NCBI GenBank assembly: GCA_020635725.1
Contig: JACJZF010000002.1
Coordinates: 1 to 64,000 of the forward strand
Direction: 5' to 3'
Origin: Flavobacteriales bacterium
GTDB lineage: Bacteria > Bacteroidota > Bacteroidia > Flavobacteriales_F > PHOS-HE28
Length of the DNA stretch: 64,000 bases
The translations under genes were made by a program, and so were the position numbers. Positions 30,011 to 38,804 of this stretch are shown in pieces. Below the pieces are notes generated by a model. The model searched no databases, was not told the DNA's origin, and worked only from the letters and a program-made list of their open reading frames with translations. How positions within the stretch are numbered: the stretch's first letter is position 1; each line of letters opens with the position of its first letter.

Positions 30011-31033
30011 CTAGGCCCACACCGGACTCCCCTCCGAGCAATTCCTGCACATCTCGATGCTGCTCCGCGATTCGAGCAGCGAACTCCTGAAATCGTTGTA
30101 GGCCTCGCTATGCCATAGCTCTCGGAAGTTGTACGTGCGCAGATCGCCGAGCACATGGTGCGCATCCTTGTCGAAGCAGCAGGGCACCACGCGGCCGTCC
30201 CAAGTGATCACGCAGCTGTGCCACATCTTCCAGCAGTTGTCCTCGAGCCGGTTCTTCACCTCCCAAACACCTGAGGCATTCCGGCGGTAGCGCGCATACC
30301 GGTCCTGGGTGGGGATCAAGGGGTGATCATCCTTCGGGTCGTAGATCTGCGCGGTCTTCAGCCAGAGCTCGTCTACGCCCAGCTCGCGGGCCAGTTTCCG
30401 CGCTTCGGGGATCTGATGCTCGTTCGGTCTCACGACGAGGAACTGGAAGACGACATGCGGTGTGCGGCTCTTCAAGCGGCGCTTCCATGCGATGATGTTG
30501 CGCGTGCCGGCGATCACCTTGGCCAGTTCGCCCTCTCGCCGGTATTGCGCGTAGGTCGCCTGGTCGGTGCCATCGAGGGAGATGATCAGGCGCGAGAGCC
30601 CGCTGCGCACGGTGGCTTCGGCCTTGGCGTCATCGAGGAAATGCGCGTTGGTGCTCGTGGCGGTGTAGAGGCCCTTATCATGAGCGTAGCGCACCATGTC
30701 GAGGAAGCCCGGGTTGATGTACGGCTCTCCTTGGAAGTAGAACGTGAGCGCCCAGAGGTCGGGTGCCAATTCATCGATCACGCGCGTGAACAGGTCCTGC
30801 TTGAGGTTGCCGGTAGGCCGGGTGAAGCTCCGCAGGCCGCTGGGGCATTCCGGGCAGCGCAGGTTGCACGCGGTAGTGGGCTCGAAACTGATGCTGAATG
30901 GCAGACCGCCGATACGGGGCTCCTTGCTGCGCTTAGCGCGCTGGAAGCTCGTCCACAATGCCGCGGCGTTGCGCAGCCGACGCGGCGTGGCGTACCGGCT
31001 CCACTCATAGGCGTCGCGTGCGCGGGCGAGCAT
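30011..31033 (-). CDS. Radical SAM/SPASM domain protein
   Basis: This 340-residue protein has the radical SAM cluster motif CNLRCPEC (C56, C60, C63) after a short N-terminal extension. A C-terminal SPASM-like region follows, with cysteines in CWKMWHSC, VVPCC and CRNC, which should bind one or two extra Fe-S clusters. Such enzymes modify peptides or small substrates through a 5'-deoxyadenosyl radical. No peptide substrate gene or partner is adjacent, so the substrate is unknown. A TACCTTGC box just before the ATG may be its promoter. Confidence 0.82.
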   Translation of the reverse strand: MLARARDAYEWSRYATPRRLRNAAALWTSFQRAKRSKEPRIGGLPFSISFEPTTACNLRCPECPSGLRSFTRPTGNLKQDLFTRVIDELAPDLWALTFYFQGEPYINPGFLDMVRYAHDKGLYTATSTNAHFLDDAKAEATVRSGLSRLIISLDGTDQATYAQYRREGELAKVIAGTRNIIAWKRRLKSRTPHVVFQFLVVRPNEHQIPEARKLARELGVDELWLKTAQIYDPKDDHPLIPTQDRYARYRRNASGVWEVKNRLEDNCWKMWHSCVITWDGRVVPCCFDKDAHHVLGDLRTYNFRELWHSEAYNDFRSSLLESRSSIEMCRNCSEGSPVWA

Positions 31034-31134
31034 GGCGGCAAGGTATCCTTACATCGCCCCTGGCCGTCGAAGCGCGGTGCATAGGACGCCGGTTACTTTC
31101 CTCGCCTGAATCCGTCAAACACCCAGCTACGCCG

Positions 31135-33552
31135 ATGCGCTTCCTCCTCACCGCGGTCCTGATCGCCCTCGCTGCCCGCGCGCTCGGGCAGGCGGAGGCA
31201 CGGGGGCGCGTAGTGGATGCGCGCACCTTGGAACCGCTGGCTTTCGTGCATGTGGTGGCGGGCAGCGCCACCCAAGGAGCCAGTAGCGATATCGACGGAC
31301 GTTTCGCCGTGCTCGTGAGCGGCTTCCCGACCACCCTGCGCTTCAGCTACGTGGGCTATGCGACGATCGAGGTGCAGGCCGCCGCGACCGAAATGGGGCT
31401 GGTGCGCATGGAGCGTACCGCGATCGCGCTGCGCGAAGCCGTGGTGGTCGCGGGAGAGAACCCCGCGCACCGCATCATCAAGCGGGTGCATGCCAACCGC
31501 CGGGTCAACGACAGCATGCGCCATCGGGCTTACCGCTACGCCAGTTACTCGAAGACCATCCTCACCGCAGATGTGGACAGCGCGCTGCTCAACGACCCGG
31601 TGCGCATGGCGGCGCTCGACAGCAGCGATCGGGAGGCCATCGACTTCCTCGACCGCCAGCACCTGATGCTCATCGAGAGCGCCACGCGCAAGACCTTCCG
31701 GCCGCCGGCCTCGGAGAAGGAAGAGGTCATCGCCATGCGCGTGAGCGGCCTGAAGGATCCCTCCATCATCGCCATGGTGGCCAGCACCAAGACCTTCAGC
31801 CTCTACGATCCGCAGGTGCGCATCAGCGATCGCACCTACCTGAGCCCCATTGGGCCGGCGAGCACCGAGCGTTACCTCTTCATCCTGCAGGACACGCTGT
31901 ACCAGCAAGACGACAGCGTCTTCGTCATCAGTTTCCAGCCCAGGCAGGGGAAGAAATTCGATGCCCTCAAGGGCGTGCTATGGGTGAGCTCCGATGGCTA
32001 CGCGCTGGCCAACGTGATCGCGGAACCGGTCGCGCGCAGCGGTGGCATGGGGATCAAATTGCAGCAGCGCTTCGAGCGGGTGCAGGGTGCGTGGTTCCCC
32101 GTGCAGCTCAACACCTTCCTCTATCTCGACAACGTGAAGGTGAACGACATGAGCGCGGTCGGCATCGGCCGCACCTACCTCAAGGACATCGAGGTGGACC
32201 CGCCCATCGAGCGCAAAGAGCTGCGTGGCGCCGAGCTGGTCATGGATCGCGTGGCGGCCAAGCGCGATGAAGCGTTCTGGCAAGGCGTCCGCGACGACAC
32301 GCTTTCCGGCAAGGAGCTCCGCACCTACCACACCATCGATAGCATCAGCGAGGCGGAGGGCCTGGAGAAGAAGCTCCAATGGGCCGAGCGGCTCGTCACC
32401 GGCCGCGTGCCCATGGGGCCCGTTGACCTGCGGCTGAATGAGGTCCTGCGGTACAATGCCTACGAAGGGATACGTGTCGGTGCGGGCCTTGCCACGAACG
32501 ACCGCATATCGCGGTACTTCTCGCTCGGAGGATACGGCGCGTATGGCTTCGTGGATCAGGCCTGGAAGTATGGAGGTGATCTGGTGCTGAAGCCGAACCC
32601 GGGAATCGGTCCCGAGCTGAAGCTGTATTACGATGTGGATGTCGCCGAGAGCGGCGGCGTCTCGTTCCCCGGCGCGCGCGCGGCCTTGCTCGACCCCGAT
32701 GGATACCGCTGGTTCTACGTGAGCCGCATGGATCAGCAGGAGCGGATCGGTGCGGAACTCGCCTGGCGCATGGGCAGTCAGCTGCGCTTCTGGCTCGCCA
32801 CCGAGCGCAATGACCGTCGGAATCTTCAAGGCTACACGTTCGCCGAACCCGCGGCCGAGGGCGTTACGCTGCTGAGCGATCGCTTCGTCACCGGCACCGT
32901 CTCGCTGGGTGCGCGTTTCGCCTTCCGCGAGCAACTGGTACGCACACCGGGTCGGCTGATGACCATCCCCTCGAAATGGCCCGTGCTGCAGGTGAAGGCC
33001 ACACGCGCGGAACAGGGGCTCTGGGAAGGGGAGCGGGCATTCCTCCGGCTCGATGCCATGGTGGAGAAGAGCTTCCGGCTGCGCATGCTGGGCACCCTGA
33101 GCGTGCGCGCCATGGGCGGAATCGTGGATGCCGATGTGCCGTACGCCTTCCTCTACAACCTGCGCGGCTCCAACGACCCCAGCCTTCGCGTGGCTGCTCG
33201 CAACACCTTCGAGGCCATGCGTCCGAATGAGTTCGCTGCGGACCGCTATGCCGCACTGCACGTGCGCCACAGCTTCGGCCACCTGCTCTTCACCAGCAAG
33301 CGGTGGAAGCCCGAGCCCGTGGTGGTGGCCACCGCGGCCTGGGGCGCCATGGATGAGCCGGAGCGGCACCGCGGCCTGGGCTTCACCCCCTTGCGCGAGG
33401 GCTACTATGAAGCCGGCCTGCAAGTGGACAACGTGCTGAACCTGGGCCTCACCGGCTTCGGTATCGGAGCTTTCTCCCGCTTCGGGCCTTACGCCGCGCC
33501 CGAGGCCCTGGACAATGTGGTGGTGAAGGCCACCGTGGGCTTGCGGTTCTGA
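31135..33552 (+). CDS. DUF5686 and carboxypeptidase-like regulatory domain protein
   Basis: This 805-residue protein has a signal peptide ending ALGQ near residue 18, then a carboxypeptidase-regulatory-like beta domain (about residues 22-100; GRVVDARTLEPLAFVHV, SDIDGRFAV). A long DUF5686 region of outer-membrane barrel character follows. Proteins of this build are common in the outer membrane of Bacteroidota, and their function is unknown. The ATG at 31135 begins the signal peptide; a TACTTTCC box lies at 31094-31101. Confidence 0.78.
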   Translation: MRFLLTAVLIALAARALGQAEARGRVVDARTLEPLAFVHVVAGSATQGASSDIDGRFAVLVSGFPTTLRFSYVGYATIEVQAAATEMGLVRMERTAIALREAVVVAGENPAHRIIKRVHANRRVNDSMRHRAYRYASYSKTILTADVDSALLNDPVRMAALDSSDREAIDFLDRQHLMLIESATRKTFRPPASEKEEVIAMRVSGLKDPSIIAMVASTKTFSLYDPQVRISDRTYLSPIGPASTERYLFILQDTLYQQDDSVFVISFQPRQGKKFDALKGVLWVSSDGYALANVIAEPVARSGGMGIKLQQRFERVQGAWFPVQLNTFLYLDNVKVNDMSAVGIGRTYLKDIEVDPPIERKELRGAELVMDRVAAKRDEAFWQGVRDDTLSGKELRTYHTIDSISEAEGLEKKLQWAERLVTGRVPMGPVDLRLNEVLRYNAYEGIRVGAGLATNDRISRYFSLGGYGAYGFVDQAWKYGGDLVLKPNPGIGPELKLYYDVDVAESGGVSFPGARAALLDPDGYRWFYVSRMDQQERIGAELAWRMGSQLRFWLATERNDRRNLQGYTFAEPAAEGVTLLSDRFVTGTVSLGARFAFREQLVRTPGRLMTIPSKWPVLQVKATRAEQGLWEGERAFLRLDAMVEKSFRLRMLGTLSVRAMGGIVDADVPYAFLYNLRGSNDPSLRVAARNTFEAMRPNEFAADRYAALHVRHSFGHLLFTSKRWKPEPVVVATAAWGAMDEPERHRGLGFTPLREGYYEAGLQVDNVLNLGLTGFGIGAFSRFGPYAAPEALDNVVVKATVGLRF

Positions 33553-33623
33553 GGTCCAGCGGCCGGTCTTAAGTCGTTCCTTTGCCAGCCACGCCCATTC
33601 CGCATCAGCGGGGGCGACCTCGC

Positions 33624-36026
33624 ATGTGGGCCTGGCTCAGTAGCCGCATCCTCCGCAACCGCAACGGCATCCTGGTGGTGCTCGGGCTGGTCACGCTCTT
33701 CCTCGGCTACGAGATGAAGAACGTGAAGCTCAGCTACAAGTTCGGCGGCCTGCTGCCCAAGACTGACAGCGCCTTCGTGCAGTACGAGGAGCTGCTGGCC
33801 CGCTTCTCGGAGGATGGCAACATCATCGTGCTGGGCGTGGAGGACCCGCGGCTTTACGAGCTCGACCACTTCAGGGCCTGGTGGCAGCTGGGGCACGACT
33901 TGAAGTCGCAGCCCGGCGTGGACTCGGTCTTCTCCGAGGCGCACATCTACACGCTGATGCGCGATGACAGCCTGAAGCGCTTCCGGCTGAAGGCCGTGGT
34001 GGGGCGGCAGCCCGAGAGCCAGTCCGAGGTGGACAGCCTGGTGCGGCGTGTACGCGACCTGCCCTTCTACAGCGGCCTGCTGTACAACGACAGCACGCAT
34101 GCCAGCCTGATGATGGTGTTCGTGAACGCCGACCGCTTCAACAGCGAGCAGCGCGGCGACATGGTGGACCTGATCGACGCGCGCGTGAAGGAGTTCGAGA
34201 AGGAGCACCTGAACGTGTACCGCAGCGGCCTGCCCTTCATCCGCACGGTGGTCACCGAGCGCACCAAGAAGGAGCTGCAGATGTTCGTGGGGCTGATGAT
34301 GCTGGTGGTCTCCGTGCTCATCTACCTCTTCTTCCGCAGCTGGCGCGTGCTCTTCGTGTGCCTCACGGTGGTGGTGGTGGGCGTGATCTGGGCCGTGGGC
34401 TCCATCGGCCTCTTCGGCTTCAAGCTCACCTCGGTGATGAGCGTGATCCCGCCGTTGATCATCGTCATCGGCATCCCCAACTGCATCTTCCTGATCAACA
34501 AGTACCACCACGAGTTCGCCTCGCACCGCAACCGCGTGAAGGCGCTCTCGCGGGTGATCTACCGGGTGGGCCGGGCCTCCTTCACCACCAACGCCACCAC
34601 CGCGGCGGGCTTCGCCACCTTCATCCCCACCTACAGCGATGTGCTGAAGCAGTTCGGGGTGATCGCCAGCGTGAACATCCTGGCGGTCTTCGCCCTCAGC
34701 CTGTTGCTGGTGCCCATCCTGCTCAGCTTCCAGGGCGATCCGGTGGAGCGGCACCTGGCCCACCTCGACCGGCGCTGGGTCGAGGGCATGACCAACTGGT
34801 TCATCCGCGTGGTGCAGCAACGCCGCCGCGTCGTTTACCTGGTTACGCTGGCCCTGGTGGCCGTGGGGCTGGTCGGCGTGATGCAGCTGCGCAACGAGAC
34901 CCACGTGGTGGACGACCTGCCGATGGACGACCCCGTGATGCAGGACCTGCGCTGGTTCGAATCGCGATTCAATGGCGTGATGCCCCTGGAGGTGCTGGTG
35001 GATGCGCGCAAGAAGGGCCAGGCCCTGAAGGATGCCAACCTCAAGCGCATGGCGCGCCTGCAGGATTCGCTCAGCACCTATCCCGAGCTCTCGCGCTCGC
35101 TCTCCATCGCCGATGCGGTGAAGTTCACCAAGCAGGCCTTCTACGGCGGCGACCCCGACCGTTACCGTCTGCTGAACAGCCAGGAGAAGAGCTTCATCCT
35201 CCCGTACCTCGAATCGGCGCAGGGCAACGGCGGCCTGGCGCGCGCCTTCATCGACGAGGACCGGCGCACCACGCGCCTCACCATGCAGGTGGCCGATGTG
35301 GGCACCGCCCGCATGGACGGGCTCATGGCGCGGCTGCGCGCCGAGGTGGATTCGATCTACAGCCCGGAGGATTTCCGCGTGACCCTCACCGGAACGAGCG
35401 TGGTCTTCCTCGAGGGCAGCAAGTACATGGTGAAGAACCTGATGATCTCGCTCGTGCTGGCCGTGATCGTCATCGCCGCGCTCATGGCGCTGCTGTTCAA
35501 CTCGGCGCGCATGGTGGTGATCTCGCTCATCCCCAACCTGGTGCCGCTGATCGCCACGGCCGGCCTCATGGGCTACCTGGGCGTCGCCATCAAGCCCAGC
35601 ACCCTGCTCGTCTTCAGCATCGCCTTCGGCATCGCCGTGGACGATGCCATCCACTACCTGAGCAAGTACCGGCATGAGCTCAAGCTCACCGGGCACACCA
35701 TCGAGACCTCGGTGGTGCTCGCCCTGCGCGAGGCCGGCGTGAGCATGATGTACACCAGCATCGTGCTCTTCTGCGGCTTCAGCCTCTTCGTCTTCTCCGA
35801 TTTCGGCGGCACGCAGGCGCTCGGCCTGCTGGTCTCCTTCACCCTGCTGGTGGCCATGTTCACCAACCTGCTCATCCTCCCCTCGCTGCTGCTGAGCTTC
35901 GGCAAGAGCGCCACCACGGAAGCCTTCGACGAGCCGCTCCTCGACATCCTCGATGAGGAAGAGGACATCGACCTGGAATTCCTCAAGGTGGAGGGCGGGG
36001 AAGCAAGCAAGGACCAGAACGCATGA
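33624..36026 (+). CDS. MMPL/RND-superfamily exporter
   Basis: This 800-residue inner-membrane protein has about 12 helices in two repeats with large periplasmic loops after helices 1 and 7. The conserved transport segment FGIAVDDAIHYLSKYRHE, with the GxxxD motif, lies in the second half. It belongs to the RND superfamily branch called MMPL or SSD-containing, often exporting lipids or hydrophobic compounds; the cargo is not evident. The ATG at 33624 starts MWAWLSSRILRNR; a TTG at 33582 would add 14 residues. It ends ATGA-coupled to rfbA. Confidence 0.82.
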   Translation: MWAWLSSRILRNRNGILVVLGLVTLFLGYEMKNVKLSYKFGGLLPKTDSAFVQYEELLARFSEDGNIIVLGVEDPRLYELDHFRAWWQLGHDLKSQPGVDSVFSEAHIYTLMRDDSLKRFRLKAVVGRQPESQSEVDSLVRRVRDLPFYSGLLYNDSTHASLMMVFVNADRFNSEQRGDMVDLIDARVKEFEKEHLNVYRSGLPFIRTVVTERTKKELQMFVGLMMLVVSVLIYLFFRSWRVLFVCLTVVVVGVIWAVGSIGLFGFKLTSVMSVIPPLIIVIGIPNCIFLINKYHHEFASHRNRVKALSRVIYRVGRASFTTNATTAAGFATFIPTYSDVLKQFGVIASVNILAVFALSLLLVPILLSFQGDPVERHLAHLDRRWVEGMTNWFIRVVQQRRRVVYLVTLALVAVGLVGVMQLRNETHVVDDLPMDDPVMQDLRWFESRFNGVMPLEVLVDARKKGQALKDANLKRMARLQDSLSTYPELSRSLSIADAVKFTKQAFYGGDPDRYRLLNSQEKSFILPYLESAQGNGGLARAFIDEDRRTTRLTMQVADVGTARMDGLMARLRAEVDSIYSPEDFRVTLTGTSVVFLEGSKYMVKNLMISLVLAVIVIAALMALLFNSARMVVISLIPNLVPLIATAGLMGYLGVAIKPSTLLVFSIAFGIAVDDAIHYLSKYRHELKLTGHTIETSVVLALREAGVSMMYTSIVLFCGFSLFVFSDFGGTQALGLLVSFTLLVAMFTNLLILPSLLLSFGKSATTEAFDEPLLDILDEEEDIDLEFLKVEGGEASKDQNA

Positions 36027-36892
36027 AGGGCATCATCCTCGCCGGCGGATCCGGCACGCGGCTCCACCCGTTGACGCTCGCCGTGAGCAAGCAGCTCATG
36101 CCGGTGTATGACAAGCCGATGATCTACTACCCGCTGAGCACGCTCATGGCGGCGGGAATCCGCGAGATCCTCATCATCAGCACGCCGCACGACCTGCCCA
36201 GCTTCCGCAAGCTGCTGGGCGACGGCGCCGCGCTCGGCTGCGTGTTCACCTACGCCGAGCAGCCGCAGCCCAATGGGCTCGCGCAGGCCTTCGTCATCGG
36301 CAAGGAGCACATCGGCACGGATCCGGTGGCGCTCGTGCTCGGCGACAACATCTTCTACGGCCGAGGGCTGGGGCGCATGCTCAGCCAGCACACCGAGCCC
36401 GATGGCGGGCTCGTGTTCGCCTACCATGTGAGCGATCCCGAGCGCTATGGTGTGGTCGATTTCGATGAGCAGGGAACCGTGCGCAGCATCGAGGAGAAAC
36501 CCGCCGCGCCCAAGAGCAATTACGCCGTGCCCGGACTCTACTTCTACGACAATGATGTGGTGGCCATCGCGCGCGACCTCCAGCCCAGCGCACGCGGCGA
36601 GTACGAGATCACCGACGTGAACAAGGAGTACCTCCGACGCGGCAAATTGCGCGTGGAGATCCTGGACCGCGGCACGGCCTGGCTGGATACCGGCACCTTC
36701 GCCTCCTTGACGCAGGCCGGGCAATTCGTGCAGGTGATCGAGGAGCGCCAAGGGTTGCGCATCGGTTGCATCGAGGAGGTGGCCTGGAAGAAGGGCTGGA
36801 TCACCGATGAACAATTGGAGGCGCTGGCGCGTCCTCTGGTGAAGAGCGGCTATAGCGAGTATCTGCTGAAGCTGCTCGATCGGAAGGCATGA
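36023..36892 (+). CDS. rfbA: Glucose-1-phosphate thymidylyltransferase
   Basis: This 289-residue enzyme makes dTDP-glucose from glucose-1-phosphate and dTTP, the first step toward dTDP-rhamnose and other deoxy sugars. It has the nucleotide-binding motif GIILAGGSGTRLHPLT, then KQLMPVYDKPMIYYPLS, LGDNIFYG and EYEITDVN. The length is standard. The other rfb genes (B, C, D) are not nearby. Start and stop overlap its two neighbours. Confidence 0.93.
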   Translation: MKGIILAGGSGTRLHPLTLAVSKQLMPVYDKPMIYYPLSTLMAAGIREILIISTPHDLPSFRKLLGDGAALGCVFTYAEQPQPNGLAQAFVIGKEHIGTDPVALVLGDNIFYGRGLGRMLSQHTEPDGGLVFAYHVSDPERYGVVDFDEQGTVRSIEEKPAAPKSNYAVPGLYFYDNDVVAIARDLQPSARGEYEITDVNKEYLRRGKLRVEILDRGTAWLDTGTFASLTQAGQFVQVIEERQGLRIGCIEEVAWKKGWITDEQLEALARPLVKSGYSEYLLKLLDRKA

Positions 36893-37836
36893 GCGAGGTG
36901 GAACGGCACCGGGCCGCGGTGGAGGCCCGCATACAGGGCTGGTGCGCGGCATTGCCCGCCGGCGCGCTATACGAGCCGATGGCGTACCTGATGCGCCTGC
37001 CCGCCAAGCGCGTGAGGCCCGTGGCGGCGCTGATGGCGTGCGAGCTCTTCGGAGGGAAGGCCGGAGACGCGATCGACCCGGCGCTCGGCATCGAGCTCTT
37101 CCACAACTTCACGCTGATGCACGATGACATCATGGATGCCTCGCCCGTGCGGCGCGGCCAGCCCACGGTGCATATGCGCTGGGGCGTGAACGCCGCCATC
37201 CTCAGCGGCGATGCCATGCTGGTGATGGCCTACCAGCGCATGGGTGCGGATCCGCGGGTGCTCGGCACCTTCAGCGCCTATGCGTTGCAGGTGTGCGAAG
37301 GGCAGGCGATGGACATGGCCTTCGAGGGTCGATCGGATGTGGGCACCGATGAGTACATGCACATGATCCGGCGCAAGACCGCCGTGCTGCTCGCCTGCGC
37401 GCTGGAGGTCGGCGCGATCATCGGCGGCGCGGAAGAACTAGAGCAACGAGCCATCGGACGATTCGGCGAGAAGCTGGGGCTCGCGTTCCAGTTGCGCGAT
37501 GACCACATCGATGCCTTCGGCGATCCGGCGGTAACCGGCAAGCAGCGCGGCGGCGATCTGCGCGCGGGCAAGAAGACCTGGCTCTTGCTGAAGGGCTTGG
37601 AGGCCGAAGGCGGCACTGGGGCGCTGAGCAACGCGCTGCGTCAACCGGGGCCGCTGCGCGATGTGGCGGAGATGATCGATGCGCTCGTGAGCACCGGCGC
37701 GCGCGAGGCGTCGGAGGCGCTCATCGCGTCGTTGGAGCAGGAGGCACTCATGGAGCTGGATCGCCTGGCGGTACCCGCTGACCGCAAGGCGCCCTTGCGC
37801 GCGTTGGCGCTGAGCCTCATGGGACGCGTGTCCTGA
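36889..37836 (+). CDS. Short-chain polyprenyl diphosphate synthase
   Basis: This 315-residue trans-prenyltransferase condenses isopentenyl diphosphate onto allylic diphosphates. It has the first aspartate-rich motif in LMHDDIMD and the second in QLRDDHIDAFGD, plus PAKRVRP near the start. A phenylalanine at position -5 from the first motif is in the place that limits chain length, so a C15 or C20 product is likely (farnesyl or geranylgeranyl diphosphate). It overlaps rfbA by 4 nt and ends directly against the convergent TIGR01777 gene. Confidence 0.85.
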   Translation: MSEVERHRAAVEARIQGWCAALPAGALYEPMAYLMRLPAKRVRPVAALMACELFGGKAGDAIDPALGIELFHNFTLMHDDIMDASPVRRGQPTVHMRWGVNAAILSGDAMLVMAYQRMGADPRVLGTFSAYALQVCEGQAMDMAFEGRSDVGTDEYMHMIRRKTAVLLACALEVGAIIGGAEELEQRAIGRFGEKLGLAFQLRDDHIDAFGDPAVTGKQRGGDLRAGKKTWLLLKGLEAEGGTGALSNALRQPGPLRDVAEMIDALVSTGAREASEALIASLEQEALMELDRLAVPADRKAPLRALALSLMGRVS

Positions 37837-38742
37837 TCAGCGTTTCACGAGCAACCGCCGAAGCGCTTCCGGCAATTCCGTATGCGCATAGCGGAACCCG
37901 CTGTCGCGAAAGCGCGCATCATCAACGCAGCTGCCTTCCAGAAGAAGCTGGGCCATATCGCCCAGCATGAAGCGAAGGAGGAAGCCCGGTACGCGTGGCA
38001 GGAAGAAAGGCCGATGCACGGCCGCGGCGATGGTCTGCATCATGGCCGCATTCGTCGCGCAGCCGCCTTGGATGTTATAGGCTCCGCTCATCGTCGGCTC
38101 GCGAAGGGCGTGCGTGTACGCTTGCACCAGATCATCGATGTGCACCCACGGCATGTGCTGCTTGCCAGTGCCGAGCGGCGAGGCCAGACCCCAGCGAGCG
38201 AGGCGTGCGAGGGGCCGAAGGGCTCCGCCTTCCGCCGCGAGCACCGTGGGCGTGCGCAGTTTCACCACGCGGCAGGTCGAGGACCACTCGTCAACAGCCT
38301 CCTCCCACGCCACGCTGATGCGCGCGATGGTGTCTTGTCCGGGCGAATCGGACTCGATGAAGCGATGCGCTGAGCTGACCGCGCCGTAATAGCCCACGCC
38401 CGCGGCGCTCAGGAACACACGCGGGGTGATGCCCTCGATGATGCAGGCGCGATGGAGCAATCGGGCCGTGCCTGCTCGGCTTTCGATCAGCTCGTTCACG
38501 CGGGCCGAGGTCCAGCGCTCGTCCGCGATGCCGGCGCCTGCCAGGTGCACAACGGCATCGATCCCGCGCAGCGCTTCCGCATCGACCTTGCCCCGGGCGG
38601 GATCCCACGCGAATGCCGTGATGCGCCCATGCGTACCGGGGTTCCGGCTCAGCCAGCGCACCGTATGTCCATCGGTGAGCAAGCGCTCGGAGAGATGGCT
38701 TCCGATGAGGCCGCTGCCGCCGGTGATCAGGATGATGGCCAT
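37837..38742 (-). CDS. TIGR01777 family SDR-like epimerase
   Basis: A 301-residue protein with the NAD(P)-binding start ILITGGSGLIGSHL, followed by HLAGAGI, SAAGVGYYG and a C-terminal DUF1731-like helical tail (LPRVPGFLLRFMLGDMAQLLLEGS). This is the pattern of TIGR01777 proteins, some of which are linked to cell division or lipid traits. The substrate is unknown. It lies downstream of the T9SS cargo gene but is separated from it by a terminator. Confidence 0.85.
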   Translation of the reverse strand: MAIILITGGSGLIGSHLSERLLTDGHTVRWLSRNPGTHGRITAFAWDPARGKVDAEALRGIDAVVHLAGAGIADERWTSARVNELIESRAGTARLLHRACIIEGITPRVFLSAAGVGYYGAVSSAHRFIESDSPGQDTIARISVAWEEAVDEWSSTCRVVKLRTPTVLAAEGGALRPLARLARWGLASPLGTGKQHMPWVHIDDLVQAYTHALREPTMSGAYNIQGGCATNAAMMQTIAAAVHRPFFLPRVPGFLLRFMLGDMAQLLLEGSCVDDARFRDSGFRYAHTELPEALRRLLVKR

Positions 38743-38760
38743 CGTTCACGTAACAACTAA

Positions 38761-38784
38761 GGGCCCCGAAAAGATCGGAGCCCT
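38761..38784 (-). terminator. Hairpin terminator after the T9SS cargo gene
   Basis: On the minus strand a 9-bp stem (one G-T pair) closes over a TCTTT loop, 20 nt after the stop of the T9SS protein. Its tail is only moderately T-rich (TTAGTTGTTA). Confidence 0.6.
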
Positions 38785-38804
38785 TTGCGAATTCCTCGGG
38801 TCGA

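Noticed and set aside
30126..31084. Plus-strand open frames opposite the radical SAM gene
   Set aside because: They show no motifs or start context and are antisense to a gene with clear Fe-S cysteine motifs.
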